The notes: generated by a model not told the origin, from the letters alone. A stretch of DNA of 64,000 nucleotides from CBDBES01 sp965204465 (GCA_965204465.1 OZ241995.1:372001-436000); one strand, 5' to 3'; positions 16,362 through 26,143 are shown, counted from the stretch's first letter. Numbers and translations are program-made.

Positions 16362-18467
16362 TTATTTTAGATATTCAAGATCAAATACTTCTCTTATAGA
16401 ATTTACGCAATAGCTTAAAAGAGAGAGTCTGTTTTGGCGAATATTTTTATTTTCATGCATCACCATCACATGATCAAAAAAAGAATCCACTTGGGGTTTG
16501 GATGCCGCCAATTGAGAGAAAAATAATTTATATTTCTTTTCTTCTTCATTTTTTTTTAAGGAAATGAATTTTCTAGTCAGACTATATAGTTTATGCTCTT
16601 GTTCTTTTTCAAAAAGAGTAGTTTTAATATCTTTTAAATTTTTTGGTTTAAGGTCATCCAATATATTATACATTCTTATGAAGACAGTCATTAAATTTTT
16701 AAATTCTTCTGCATCTTTGATCTCTTTAAGAGCAGATAACTTTAGATGCATTTCATAAATATCTTCATTTTTTGAAAAGATCACTGCCTTAATAAGTTTT
16801 TTATCAAAGCCTTGTTTCTCAAAAATAAATGCAAGTCTGGCAGCTAAAAAATTCTGTATCTTATGGATGATCTTATCATTTTTTTTTCGATCGTAAATAA
16901 GAATAACGTCTTCAAGAAAATCCTGCATTTTTAAGCGAATTTTATTTTGGATCATGATCTGGATTATATAGATGGATTGCCTTCGAACTCCTAAGGGATC
17001 ATGAGTAGCGGAGGGCTCTTTTTGCAATAAAAAGGAAACGATCAAATGATCTATTTTATCCGCCAGGGAAATTAATATTCCCAAAGGACTTTTTGGATAT
17101 TGATCCCCCTGGAATCTTGGTAGATAATGTTCGTATATAGAATCACAAATTTCTTTGGGTTCTTGATCTATAGAAGCATAGATAGAACCAATATCTCCTT
17201 GTAGATTTTCAAATTCATATACCAGATTGGTTGTTAGATCGGCCTTGACCAGATCAGATGATCTTTCTATAGAACTATTTTTTATTCCAGTAAGGTTTTT
17301 AGAAGAAGAGTATTTTAAAAAAAGTTTAGCTATTTCTTTCATTCTTTCTTTTTTATCGAACATACTCCCCATTTTTTCCTGATAAACGATTTCTTTTAGT
17401 CCATTTACACGATCCATGAGGGTCTTTTTTTGATCTTCCATAAAGAAGAAAAAACCGTCGCTTAAACGAGAGGCCAGGACTCTTTCATTTCCCTTTCGGA
17501 TATTTAAAATTGCTTTTTTTTGATTAGAATGTAAATTAGCTATGAATAAGAATTTTTCTACTAAATTTCCTTTCTTATTTTTCAAGGGGAAGTATCTTTG
17601 ATGTTGCTGCATCTCTGAGATGATCACCATTTCAGGTAGCTTTAAAAATTCTCTTAAAAATTCTCCTATGATCACTCTTGGAGATTCTACCAGAAAATTA
17701 ACTTCTCTTAAAACTTTTTCATCTATCGATGCATCTAATTTTAATTTAGAGGCTTCTTTATGGATTTGCTTTAAAATTAGATGCATTCTTTTTTGTGGTC
17801 TTACTTCTATTTTGGCAGCCTTTAATTTAGAGAAATAATCAGATGCACTTGCCAGAAGAATTCGTTTCCCACTCATTAAATTTTGAATAATAGAATTACC
17901 CCTTTTTATGTTTGCCCAGAGGTTATTTTTTTCACCTTTAAATATGACCCTTTGGTTACCATAAAGGCTAAAATATTGTATGATTGGGCGCGCATAACGA
18001 ATTTCTTTGTTTCCCCATCTCATGGAACGTTCAAATTGAATTTCTAAGATGGTTTTTTCTAAAATATCAGGTAAAAGGGAAATCGTATTCTGTTTTCCTT
18101 TCTTTACTTTCCAAAATGCATATTCAATGTTTTTGATTTCTTTGAATAAAATTTTTTCTGGCTTAACCCCTACTTTTTGAGCAAATCCTTTTAATGCTGC
18201 TGTGGGTATTTGGTTCTTGTCGAAGCATATTTTTCGATGTGGTCCTTTTATTTCTTCTATTTTGCTTTTTTGCTTCCGGTTAAGATTGCTTATATAGAAA
18301 AAAAGTCTATTGGCTGTTCCACCTGTCTCAATGGAGAGATATTCAATCAGATATTCATCCAGTAATGCAGTAAGTTTTTGCTTACTTTTTAAGATGGCCT
18401 TTTCTTGATAAGAGGCTGGAATTTCTTCTGTATATAATTCAAATAAAAAATGATCTTTGCTATTCAT
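16362..18467 (-). CDS. glyS: Glycyl-tRNA synthetase beta subunit
   Basis: The 701-residue protein matches the beta chain of alpha2beta2 glycyl-tRNA synthetase. The N-terminus FLFELYTEEIPASY is nearly diagnostic, and later blocks TGGTANRLFFYI, GPHRKICFD, SMRWGNKEIRYARPIIQ and EMQQHQRYFPLK are typical. The C-terminal part (SLADKIDHLIVSF ... DPLGVRRQ) is the tRNA-recognition and HD-like region. The stop overlaps nothing of note, and the start overlaps the 3' end of purN by 4 bases. The alpha subunit gene glyQ is not adjacent and must be elsewhere. Confidence 0.9.
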   Translation of the reverse strand: MNSKDHFLFELYTEEIPASYQEKAILKSKQKLTALLDEYLIEYLSIETGGTANRLFFYISNLNRKQKSKIEEIKGPHRKICFDKNQIPTAALKGFAQKVGVKPEKILFKEIKNIEYAFWKVKKGKQNTISLLPDILEKTILEIQFERSMRWGNKEIRYARPIIQYFSLYGNQRVIFKGEKNNLWANIKRGNSIIQNLMSGKRILLASASDYFSKLKAAKIEVRPQKRMHLILKQIHKEASKLKLDASIDEKVLREVNFLVESPRVIIGEFLREFLKLPEMVIISEMQQHQRYFPLKNKKGNLVEKFLFIANLHSNQKKAILNIRKGNERVLASRLSDGFFFFMEDQKKTLMDRVNGLKEIVYQEKMGSMFDKKERMKEIAKLFLKYSSSKNLTGIKNSSIERSSDLVKADLTTNLVYEFENLQGDIGSIYASIDQEPKEICDSIYEHYLPRFQGDQYPKSPLGILISLADKIDHLIVSFLLQKEPSATHDPLGVRRQSIYIIQIMIQNKIRLKMQDFLEDVILIYDRKKNDKIIHKIQNFLAARLAFIFEKQGFDKKLIKAVIFSKNEDIYEMHLKLSALKEIKDAEEFKNLMTVFIRMYNILDDLKPKNLKDIKTTLFEKEQEHKLYSLTRKFISLKKNEEEKKYKLFFSQLAASKPQVDSFFDHVMVMHENKNIRQNRLSLLSYCVNSIREVFDLEYLK

Positions 18468-19129
18468 TTTGTATTCATCAAGGATCTAAATGATCGTGGC
18501 TCATTAGAAAATATTACTTTACGATCTTTAATTTTATAACCCTTGAATAAGGCAGATAAGGCCCTCCAATAAATATAATGTTCTTGTTTTAATATTCTAA
18601 TGGATAAACTTTCTTCGTCATCCTCTGGCAAAACGGGAACTACTCTCTGGGCAATGATATGTCCTGTATCCATCCCATCATCCACAAAATGAACGGTACA
18701 TCCTGCATATTTAACCCCGTATTGAATGGCTTGTCTTGGAGCCTTTAGCCCGATAAAAGAAGGCAAAAGAGAGGGATGTATATTGATTATTCTTTCTTTA
18801 AATGCGGATAAAATTGGTTCTCTGATCAGACGTTTATAACCAGCGCATACGATCCATTCTGCTTTTTTAGATTTCAATAAACGAAGTAATTCTTCTTCAT
18901 ATAGAGCCAGACTTTTAAAGTCATTCACAGAAAAACCAGAGGTTGCATAATGAAATTTTCGGGCAATTTCTAATGCTCTTGCGTCTTTATGGTTACTAAA
19001 GACCAATACGATTTTAGCCTTTAATTTACGTTCTTCTATTTTTTTTAGTATCACCTCCAGATTACTTCCACGCCCTGATACTAAAAAAGCAACATTCGGT
19101 ATTTTTTCAGAATATTTTTTAAAAAAAAT
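18464..19129 (-). CDS. purN: Phosphoribosylglycinamide formyltransferase, apparent ATT start
   Basis: PurN transfers a formyl group from 10-formyl-THF to GAR in purine synthesis. The core motifs are NIHPSLLPSFIG and GCTVHFVDDGMDTGHIIAQ, with catalytic Asn, His and Asp present. The first GTG in frame (19052-19054) would remove the essential N-terminal strand and GxGSN loop. The frame continues upstream with VAFLVSGRGSNLEVIL, exactly the family N-terminus, to an in-frame TAA. Between that stop and the conserved region there is no ATG, GTG or TTG. A Shine-Dalgarno GGAGA sits 5 bases before an ATT at 19127-19129, which I take as the start (221 residues). Confidence 0.85.
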   Translation of the reverse strand: MFFKKYSEKIPNVAFLVSGRGSNLEVILKKIEERKLKAKIVLVFSNHKDARALEIARKFHYATSGFSVNDFKSLALYEEELLRLLKSKKAEWIVCAGYKRLIREPILSAFKERIINIHPSLLPSFIGLKAPRQAIQYGVKYAGCTVHFVDDGMDTGHIIAQRVVPVLPEDDEESLSIRILKQEHYIYWRALSALFKGYKIKDRKVIFSNEPRSFRSLMNTK

Positions 19130-19164
19130 GATATCTCCTTTTTAATTATTTTTAAATTAAAATT

Positions 19165-19665
19165 TTATGGGATAAGCTTTTCAAATGTGTGAACGCTGCA
19201 AAAACCTTTTTTAAAGGAACAATAAAATATCTTACCCTTTAGAGCATACTTTTTTTGCGTATTACTGGATGAAGAAATCTGCTTGGTTTTTTTTTGTTTT
19301 AAAGAAAATTGCATGGGTAAAACAGAAGAAAAATATTTATTATTTTTAGATGCTGTTTCACCTTCAAAAGTTTTTTTCATCTGAATGAGTTTACCCGCAT
19401 ATTTTATTTTATCCTTTATATTTTTTTGTTCTATATGATTTTTTTTTAATTCATATAGATATATTGCATGCAAAGGGCCTTTCTGTATTCCATATTTTTG
19501 ATTTAAATGGAAATAGACCGCTATTTCTTTACCTCTTTTAAATGATTCTATATGAACAACCTCTTCATTTGTAGTAAAATATGGCTGGGCAAACAAACCT
19601 GGCAAAAGTAAAATATAGAAAGCCTTTTTAAGCCCTATCAAACTAACCCTAAAAAGAAAATGCAT
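19165..19665 (-). CDS. Secreted protein with C-terminal Cys pair, unknown
   Basis: The 166-residue protein has an N-terminal signal peptide (about residues 5-26, ending GLFA). The C-terminus reads LKGKIFYCSFKKGFCSVHTF. Two Cys nine residues apart in this setting recall the end of DsbD N-terminal-like domains (YxxC...GxC), which accept electrons in the periplasm, but the rest of the protein is too divergent to assign. It lies upstream of purN on the same strand and may share its transcript. Confidence 0.5.
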   Translation of the reverse strand: MHFLFRVSLIGLKKAFYILLLPGLFAQPYFTTNEEVVHIESFKRGKEIAVYFHLNQKYGIQKGPLHAIYLYELKKNHIEQKNIKDKIKYAGKLIQMKKTFEGETASKNNKYFSSVLPMQFSLKQKKTKQISSSSNTQKKYALKGKIFYCSFKKGFCSVHTFEKLIP

Positions 19666-19720
19666 AGATCATTGTAATAATTTATCTATGGAGAAAGGCA
19701 GTCAAGAAGTTTTTTAACTC

Positions 19721-20966
19721 TGATCTTACCCCAAAAAGTGGACACTCGGAACCATAGATAAGGAGTGTTCACATGAAGAAAAAAGCAAAAAGATATGATG
19801 AAGACTTTAAGAAGAGCTCTGTTGAGCTATTCCTTAAGTCTGATAAGAAGCAAAAAGAATTTGCAAGAGAGTTGGGAGTTATTTCTGAAACATTCAGAGG
19901 CTGGCTAAGTAAATATAGAGAATTTTGTGAAGCAGAGCCTGTAACTGATCAAGAGAAATTAAACCAATATCGCAGAAAGCTTATAAGCATAGATGGAGAA
20001 TCAATTGCTAAAAAAGACAATAGCCATCTTCTCAAGAAACCTGGTATGAAGTTTGAAATAATTAAAACAAACCGCTCTAAATACCCGGTAGAGAAGATGT
20101 GCAAAATTCTCAATGTATCCAGGAGCGGTTTTTATAAGTGGCTTAAGAAAAGCCCTATAAACAATAATCTGGTTTTAATGGCTCTCATTAAAACCATTTA
20201 TGAAAAGAGCCGTAGAACTTATGGATATCTACGGATCACGGAAGCATTGAGAAAAAGGGGTCTCTTTGTCAATAAGAAAAAAGTAGCTAGGATCATACAT
20301 GAGATGGGTATTTTTGGCCTTCAGATCAAGCGTTTTAGACCAAAAACGACTATATCTAACCACAACTACCCCATTTCTCCTAATTTAGTAGGAAGAAATT
20401 TTGGACTAAAAGACTTGTGCCCGTAGGGTGAAGAAATAAAATATGGATTTCTGACATCACTTATGTAAATATAAATAATAAGTGGCATTATTTATGCATC
20501 GTAATGGATCTTGCTAATCGAGAGATCGTTGGCTGGTCTTTGAAAGAACATATGAAAACAAGTATGTTGATACAGGCGGTTGATTCTGCTGTTAAGAAGA
20601 AGTTTCTTGAAAAGACGAATCAACTTATTTTTCACTCAGATAGAGGATCACAATATGCTAGTAATACTTTTAGAAATTATTTGGAAGGCATAGGAGCTGT
20701 TTCTTCTATGAGTTCTAAAGGTAACTGCTATGATAATGCTGTTGCAGAATCATTTTTCTCCACCTTAAAACGTGAAGAAATCAATAGAAAAAAATATAGA
20801 AATATAGAAGAAGCAAGAATTAGTTTATTTGATTATATTGAAGTTTTCTATAATCGACAAAGAGCTCATTCTGCCTTAAAATATAAGTCACCTGCAGAAG
20901 TAGCTGTATAAGTTATGAAGAGAAAAATAAGAAAAAAAAGAGTGTCCACTTTATGGGGTAAGCTCA
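19721..20966 (+). mobile_element. IS3-family insertion sequence (defective)
   Basis: The element is bounded by 27-bp inverted repeats at 19721-19747 and 20940-20966 that differ at two positions (both contain CTTACCCCA and AGTGGACACTC). It contains an IS3-type transposase split by a short insertion. No target duplication is evident at the borders. A solo copy of the right end lies at 27272-27306. Confidence 0.8.
19773..20911 (+). pseudogene. IS3-family transposase (OrfA-OrfB), interrupted
   Basis: The N-terminal part is a helix-turn-helix OrfA domain (KRYDEDFKKSSVELFL ... LGVISETFRGWL). It is fused in frame to an OrfB N-terminal region with the IS3 HTH_21 block (YEKSRRTYGYLRI). The frame ends at 20426 after KDLCP. 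The catalytic rve domain continues in another frame from KIWISDITYV (first catalytic Asp) through HSDRGSQYAS (second Asp) to NCYDNAVAESFFSTLKRE (Glu). Between the halves is about 20 bases containing GTGCCCGTAGGGTGA, a unit seen elsewhere nearby. Removing it would restore a normal junction. Confidence 0.8.
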
Positions 20967-21027
20967 TACCGATCGCTTTTGTATTAAAGGCTGAATGCCA
21001 TTCCACTATATTTATCTTTCTTTTTTT

Positions 21028-21081
21028 TATGTAAAAAAAAGAAAGAAACAAAGACCTGTGCCCGTAGGGTGAAAAAAACCC
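21028..21081 (+). repeat. Dispersed ~54-bp repeat with GTGCCC-GGGTGAA core
   Basis: The stretch from the A-rich tract (GTAAAAAAAAGAAAGAAAC) through ACCTGTGCCCGTAGGGTGA to AAACCCGCTA recurs, with one base missing, at 27007-27060. The A tract is preceded here by a complementary T tract, giving an AT-rich palindrome. The IS1182-like element follows immediately. Confidence 0.6.
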
Positions 21082-21085
21082 GCTA

Positions 21086-22576
21086 GGGGCTGTCTAAAAA
21101 GGCTTACGAGAAAAAGTCTATTATAATTACTTGTCAGGATAAATCGATTTTGCTCTATTCTACGTTATGTCTCAGAATAATTCACTTTTATTTACAGACC
21201 TGCCTCCGCAAGAGGTAAATGATAAGAAATATCTACACAGGCAGGTAACCTTTAAGGAATACGATACAGGATAGAGAGAGCTTTTTCCGGAGGATATTGA
21301 GCAATCCCTGCCTAAGTTTCATATTGCACGCTTTATCAAGCTTGCTATGGACAAAATCAATATTGATTCTCTTATATCCAGCTATAAAGGTGGGGGAGCC
21401 AGCGCCTATAATCCCAGGTTATTGTTAAGTGTGTGGCTTCTGGCTCTTACTTACAAGACCTATAGCTGTCGTGGGGTAGCTAAATTGCTTAGAGAGAACA
21501 TTGCCTTTAAGTGGCTCAGTGGGAATAAGATCATAGATTTTCGTACCCTGAATAATTTTCGTTCTCGTTTAGAGAAAGATATAAAAAAGATATTCCAGGA
21601 GGTGATTCAAATAGGTATAAAGAATGGTATTATTACTGCTAAAGATATTTTCATAGATCATTCTAAATTCGAGGCAGATGCGAATCGTCATAAGGTGATC
21701 TGGGGCAAGCGTGTAAAAAACCAAACAGCGAAGATAGAATCAGAGTTAGACATGCTTTTTTCCTATATTTCTCGCATTGAGAAGTCAGAGGGTAAAGAAT
21801 ACGGTAATGGTGATTACTCTGAGACAAGTAACAGGAACTTCTCGGATTCTGATATAGATAAGATGATCACAGATGTTAATTCACAATTAAAAACAAGAAA
21901 TATAATTATTCAAAATTATTATTAGGTAAGCGTAGGAGCTATTCGAAGACAGACCCCGATGCGACAGCTATGTTTCAAAAAGACGAAGTGATCAAGCCTG
22001 GATATAATGAGGGTGTTGCCACGAGTGATGGGTTTGTTTTAGATTACTCCATCTCGCAGACCTCAGGTGATACTGATAAACTGATTGATTTAGTCGATGG
22101 CACAGAGAAAAATACAGGCGCTTAATAAGAGGCTTTGAGGTAGAGACCATTTTTGGTCATAAGAAACGGAATTCTTTCTATAAAAGATATTCTCTCAGGG
22201 GCATTGATAAAGTCCGAACAGAGACAGGTATGTTCTATACCAGCTATAATTTAGTAAAGATGTATCGGTATGCGATGAAGCAATTTTCTTCCTATGCTTA
22301 TGGTTTAGACCGTCTTGGATCAGGGGATCATGGGAGAGGTGCGCCCCTCTTATTCGGAAAACAGCCTACTGGCTGCGCAGGGGGCTAAAAAGAAGGTAAA
22401 AAAAGTGATATTCAGGAAAAAAGTCACTTTAAATGAGATAAAACCCAAAAATATAGAAATAAAACTATACCTCCAGCACAGCCGCAGGCTGTTCCCCAAA
22501 TACTACTCAAAAGACTCTTATTAAGCGCCTGTATTGGCAAAGTCAATGAAAAATCACTCCCTTTTTAGACAGCCCC
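21086..22576 (+). mobile_element. IS1182-like insertion sequence (defective)
   Basis: Perfect 17-bp terminal inverted repeats (GGGGCTGTCTAAAAAGG at 21086-21102, its complement at 22560-22576) delimit a 1491-bp element. It carries a degraded DDE transposase. An additional internal inverted repeat (AATACAGGCGCTTAATAAG near 22112-22130, complement near 22517-22535) suggests a rearrangement within the element. No direct target duplication is evident. Confidence 0.75.
21167..22388 (+). pseudogene. IS1182-family transposase, degraded
   Basis: The original ATG at 21167 leads into MSQNNSLLFTDLPPQEV, then an in-frame TAG at 21272-21274. The frame resumes with the N-terminal DUF772-like region (YNPRLLLSVWLLALTYKTYSCRG; FRTLNNFRSRL). 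It then shifts after about 21920 into DPDATAMFQKDEVIKPGYNEGV, and again into RGFEVETIFGHKKRNSFYKRYSLRGIDKVRTE, the typical C-terminal catalytic block. A segment between the last two pieces is missing. The gene cannot make a functional transposase. Confidence 0.75.
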
Positions 22577-22774
22577 GCAGTGCCCTTGGGTGAAAAGAAA
22601 TGCTAAGCTAGCAGTGCAACTGCCAGCGCAGTGCCCTTTTGGTGAAAAGAAATGCTAAGCTGGCAGTGCAACTGCCAGTGCAGTGCCCTTTGGGTGAACA
22701 AGGGGGGGATATTTGATCCATCATAGATGAATTGAATGGATTTCTTTCAATTAAATTCTGTTTCTTTTGAAAGA
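22577..22774. repeat. REP-like palindromes, two 52-bp tandem units (array 1)
   Basis: Units begin at 22599 and 22651. Each holds a 9-bp inverted repeat with a 3-base loop (GCTGGCAGT, gca, ACTGCCAGC; the first copy is GCTAGCAGT), then GCAGTGCCC-n-GGGTGAA. An extra GTGCCC-TTG-GGTGAA lies at the IS border (22579 on). A G7 tract at 22702-22708 precedes the 3' end of the duplicated module. Confidence 0.65.
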
Positions 22775-23194
22775 TCATTCGATGATCTTCACTACTTTTT
22801 GAAGATCATCACCTGCACGATCTGGATTTTGAATGGTGATCATAAAATCACCCAAAGCAAAACGAGGATTTGCCTTTACCGTATAAATCCTTTCACCAAA
22901 AGGGACTACCTCTGCACTACATTCTCTAGGATAACTATATCCTTTTACTGCTAATTTCAGACTTGTTTTGCTTATTATAGACTCATATCGGATTTCTTCG
23001 CAATTTATATCAGATTTAGAAGTATTGCCTTTCAATCGAATATCAAAACTTGTTTCAGAAGAGGAAACTTCTCTGGGAACATCCACTTCTTCAATATAGA
23101 TATGAAACATTAGAGATGGAGTCTCAGACTCAGGAGACTCAGAGCATGAAGAAAAAACAAAAATTAAAGAAGAAAAAATGATCCACTTAATCAT
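22775..23194 (-). CDS. Lipoprotein, copy A of a tandem duplicate
   Basis: The start is taken at 23194 (MIKWIIFSS), which places a good lipobox (FVFSSC) about 17 residues in. An upstream extension to 23269 is not supported. The mature protein has a short Ser/Glu/Pro linker (SESPESETP) and a beta-rich domain of about 115 residues (VDVPREVSSSETSFDIRLK ... FGERIYTVKANPRFALGDFMITIQNPD). It is closely similar to the copy at 23773-24216. The start overlaps the stop of the protease fragment by 8 bases (ATGATTAA), so it was translationally coupled. Function is unknown; a partner of the secreted subtilase is inferred from the linkage. Confidence 0.65.
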   Translation of the reverse strand: MIKWIIFSSLIFVFSSCSESPESETPSLMFHIYIEEVDVPREVSSSETSFDIRLKGNTSKSDINCEEIRYESIISKTSLKLAVKGYSYPRECSAEVVPFGERIYTVKANPRFALGDFMITIQNPDRAGDDLQKVVKIIE

Positions 23195-23593
23195 AATCAA
23201 TGTAGGCAATTCTAAGACCCAGATTGACCTTACTGTAGACCCTGATTTCTGTAGAACGACACCCCACAAAAAAAGGCCGACTAGAAAAAAATGGGCTGCA
23301 TAGCCTCACTGATGAATACCCATTACTACGGCGCCATACATAAATCTTATATTTACCTGTTTTTCTTGTCGTAAACTCTACCATCCTCCAGTTATTGTTC
23401 GTTATGTTATTTGGAGCATATCTATCATCATGGCTAATACGATAGTCATGATCTATATATTCATTATTAGGACCATGAACTTTTAAATCTAAATCCATAC
23501 ATAATTTAGCTGTGCTACTGTCACATTTATTTACATCATTGAGCCATGATATGACGACCCTGACTTTTTTGTTGTTTCTATAAACATTATATT
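23187..23593 (-). pseudogene. C-terminal fragment of the subtilase, duplicated and truncated
   Basis: The frame repeats the last ~130 residues of the protease at 24209-26143 (VVISWLNDVNKC ... MDLDLKVHGPN ... VNLGLRIAYIDYD). The similarity ends abruptly at about 23593, where the REP array begins. The internal start at 23498 is not a real gene start. The fragment has its own divergence (NGYSSVRLCSPFF for NRYLSVPLCSRFS), so the duplication is not recent. Confidence 0.7.
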
Positions 23594-23697
23594 AATGCTA
23601 AGCTGGCAGTGCAACTGCCAGCGCAGTGCCCTTTTGGTGAAAAGAAATGCTAAGCTGGCAGTGCAACTGCTAGTGCAGTGCCATTTGGGTGAACAAG
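23594..23697. repeat. REP-like palindromes, array 2
   Basis: Two 52-bp units (starts 23594 and 23646) are nearly identical to array 1, with the same GCTGGCAGT-gca-ACTGCCAGC hairpin and GTGCC-n-GGGTGAA core, and are followed by the same G7 tract. The array forms the junction between the two copies of the duplicated module. Confidence 0.65.
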
Positions 23698-23772
23698 GGG
23701 GGGATATTTGATCCATCATAGATGAATTGAATGGATTTATTTTAATTAAATTCTGTTTCTTTTGAAAGATCA

Positions 23773-24216
23773 TTATTCGACGATCTTCACTACTTTTTGA
23801 AGATCACCATATCTTCCATAATCCGGATTTTGAATGGTGATCGAAAAGTCACCCAGAGCAAAATAAGGATTTGCCTTTACCGTATAAACCCTTTCACCAA
23901 AAGGGATTATTTCCCCACTACATGGTCTAGGATAAACATATCCTTTTACTGTTAATTTCAGACTTGTTTTGCTTATTATAGACTCATATCGGATTTCCAT
24001 ACAAGAGATATCAGATTCATCAGTATTGTTTTTCAATCGAATATCAAAACTTGTTTCAGAAGAAGAAACTTCTCTGGGAACATCCACTTCTTCAATATAG
24101 ACCGTCGCAATTATAGATGGAGTCTCAGACTCAGGAGTCTCAGACTCAGGAGTCTCAGACTCAGAGCATGAAGAAAAAACAAAAATTAAAGAAGAAAAAA
24201 TGATCCGCTTAATCAT
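23773..24216 (-). CDS. Lipoprotein, copy B, coupled to the subtilase
   Basis: The frame could begin at 24222 (MIMIKR), but 24216 (MIKRII) matches the coupling seen in copy A. The signal ends in a clear lipobox (FVFSSC). A tandem SETPE repeat (three units, against one in copy A) forms the linker. The domain that follows is the same beta-rich module as copy A (VDVPREVSSSETSFDIRLK; FGERVYTVKANPYFALGDFSI). The protease stop lies inside its first codons (ATGATTAA), so expression depends on protease translation. It may be an inhibitor, chaperone or anchoring partner, but no family is recognised. Confidence 0.68.
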   Translation of the reverse strand: MIKRIIFSSLIFVFSSCSESETPESETPESETPSIIATVYIEEVDVPREVSSSETSFDIRLKNNTDESDISCMEIRYESIISKTSLKLTVKGYVYPRPCSGEIIPFGERVYTVKANPYFALGDFSITIQNPDYGRYGDLQKVVKIVE

Positions 24217-26143
24217 AATCAATGTAGGCGATTCTAAGACCCAGGTTGACTTTATTGTAGACCCTGATTCCTGTAGGACGACACCTCAAAAAAGGCCGAC
24301 TAAAAGAAAATCGGCTGCATAGCGGCACTGATAAATACCGGTTACTACGACGCCATACATAAATCTTATATTTACCTGTTTTTCTTGTCGTAAACTCTAC
24401 CATCCTCCAGTTATTGTTCGTTATGTTATTTGGAGCATATCTATCATCATGGCTAATACGATAGTCATGATCTATATATTCATCATTAGGACCATGAACT
24501 TTTAAATCTAAATCCATACATAATTTAGCTGTGCTACTTTCACATTTATTTACATCATTGAGCCATGATATGACGACCCTGACTTTTTTGTTGTTTTTAT
24601 GAACATTATATTCATGAATCAATTTCCAGCCGCCTGTTACCAGAAAATTATTATTATAGTTCGACCAGTAACGATAATTTCCATCCTCATTCCACTGAAT
24701 GGCACCTACACCATCGGCACCAGTCCCGCTTTGAATGTCTTTGGCGGACATAGCAAGCATACTGGCCTTGATCAACTGAGGTTGCTTTTTGAGTAGAGTA
24801 TATCTTGATGTAACAGAGGCAGCCATACCGGCCGCCAGAGGAGTGGAATAGCTAGTACCTTCAAAACGACGATTATTCCAAGATACTTCACTTCCATTAA
24901 CGGAAGCAGGAAATCGGAGAGAAACACCAGGGGCTACGATCTCAGGCTTGATCGCATTTGTTTCTGGATCAACTGTACGGGAAAAAGTACCCATCCTATC
25001 TGTTCTATCATCATAAGCACCAACCGTGATAACATTGTGCGCCTTTCCAGGAGAGAGAACTTCACAATGTTCTGGGGCCTGTTCCTCATTACACGAATTC
25101 CCCGCTATTATAAATGCAGCTACCCGATCACTCCAAACATGCCTTTCGGCCCTTGTGTCTGAAGAACTCCATATTGTATCATTCTGGCGTATCGACCAAG
25201 AATAATTAACAATATGGATTAGATCTTGTAACCAACGAGCCAATCCATATTCTTCCTCAGAACAATATAAATTAATATGAGGAGCAGTAACTAGTAGAGA
25301 TTGAGCAACTTGTGTAGCATGCTCAGCAGTAGGGCGATCCTCCCAATACCTTCCTGTTGATGCAACATCTGGAATATATCCTGGAATCCAGGTCCCAAAA
25401 TAAAATGTATTTCTGTCAAAGCATTCATCATGCGCTTCAGTCATATAAACGTTGACTCCCGAACCTGTTTGTCTGGCAAAATCATGTTCGACATGATGGG
25501 CCTGGTCCATCTTTGTCTCTGTATAGGCAGAATCCAAGGCATTCACTTCTTCTGCTTGCACATCTATTGTCTGGACGATATTTTCATATTGAGCTATGGT
25601 TTCTATCTCTGCCTTGCTCAATTCAACTTCAATCGATCCAATGGATTCTACTACACCAGAGGAACGACCCATTATATCTATATTCGTCATCTCTGTGAGT
25701 TCATCAATATCTTCTCTATAAGCCTCAATTTTTTTCTCTCTCATTTGATTTATCTGAGAAAGGACTTTTTGGTTCATGATCTCTACTTGTTCCTCTAAAG
25801 TAGAAACCAGCTCTAGATCAGATACCGTCTCTTCATCACTTGAAGCCAGTTGAACATTTTTGATATTGCCCTGGTCCACCTCGAAACCAGCGGAAAAGGC
25901 GGAAAGATCATTTTCATTGACCAGCGAATCCCTGCATAGAACTGAAACGGGTATCATCTCTTGATCTGACATCTCATTTAATTTGTTTTGCAGAGCTTCT
26001 GCAATAACAGAGCTTTCTTTCATAGAAAATGCTTGTGGAAAACTTATGTTTAATGTAGCATTCCTCATTCGTGTGCCGTAATAATCTTCTTGCGGTTCTT
26101 CTCTGCTGCTTACGCCTGCATGCTTAAAGACAACATAACGCAC
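24209..26143 (-). CDS. Subtilase-family (S8) serine protease, main frame of a split gene
   Basis: The 644-residue frame starts at GTG without a signal peptide. Catalytic His is H275 (TAEHATQVA), the oxyanion Asn is N349 (AFIIAGNS) and the catalytic Ser is S431 (GTSYSTPLAAG). The catalytic Asp normally found in a VxVxDTG motif is replaced by VNVYMTEAHDE (about 230-240), so the triad is not canonical. Residues 100-220 are coiled-coil-like and acidic. The C-terminal ~200 residues form a beta-rich (P-domain-like) module. The secretion signal lies in a different frame upstream (26214-26585), so the gene as given is split. Confidence 0.7.
   Translation of the reverse strand: MRYVVFKHAGVSSREEPQEDYYGTRMRNATLNISFPQAFSMKESSVIAEALQNKLNEMSDQEMIPVSVLCRDSLVNENDLSAFSAGFEVDQGNIKNVQLASSDEETVSDLELVSTLEEQVEIMNQKVLSQINQMREKKIEAYREDIDELTEMTNIDIMGRSSGVVESIGSIEVELSKAEIETIAQYENIVQTIDVQAEEVNALDSAYTETKMDQAHHVEHDFARQTGSGVNVYMTEAHDECFDRNTFYFGTWIPGYIPDVASTGRYWEDRPTAEHATQVAQSLLVTAPHINLYCSEEEYGLARWLQDLIHIVNYSWSIRQNDTIWSSSDTRAERHVWSDRVAAFIIAGNSCNEEQAPEHCEVLSPGKAHNVITVGAYDDRTDRMGTFSRTVDPETNAIKPEIVAPGVSLRFPASVNGSEVSWNNRRFEGTSYSTPLAAGMAASVTSRYTLLKKQPQLIKASMLAMSAKDIQSGTGADGVGAIQWNEDGNYRYWSNYNNNFLVTGGWKLIHEYNVHKNNKKVRVVISWLNDVNKCESSTAKLCMDLDLKVHGPNDEYIDHDYRISHDDRYAPNNITNNNWRMVEFTTRKTGKYKIYVWRRSNRYLSVPLCSRFSFSRPFLRCRPTGIRVYNKVNLGLRIAYIDYD

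Noticed and set aside
18464..19054. purN starting at GTG 19054
   Set aside because: That start removes the conserved N-terminal strand and SGRGSN loop that are plainly encoded upstream.
22775..23269. Lipoprotein A starting at 23269
   Set aside because: The extra residues overlap the protease fragment in another frame and the true signal peptide begins at 23194.
22577..23697. CRISPR array
   Set aside because: The repeats are palindromic REP-like units in two tandem pairs with no unique spacers and no cas genes.
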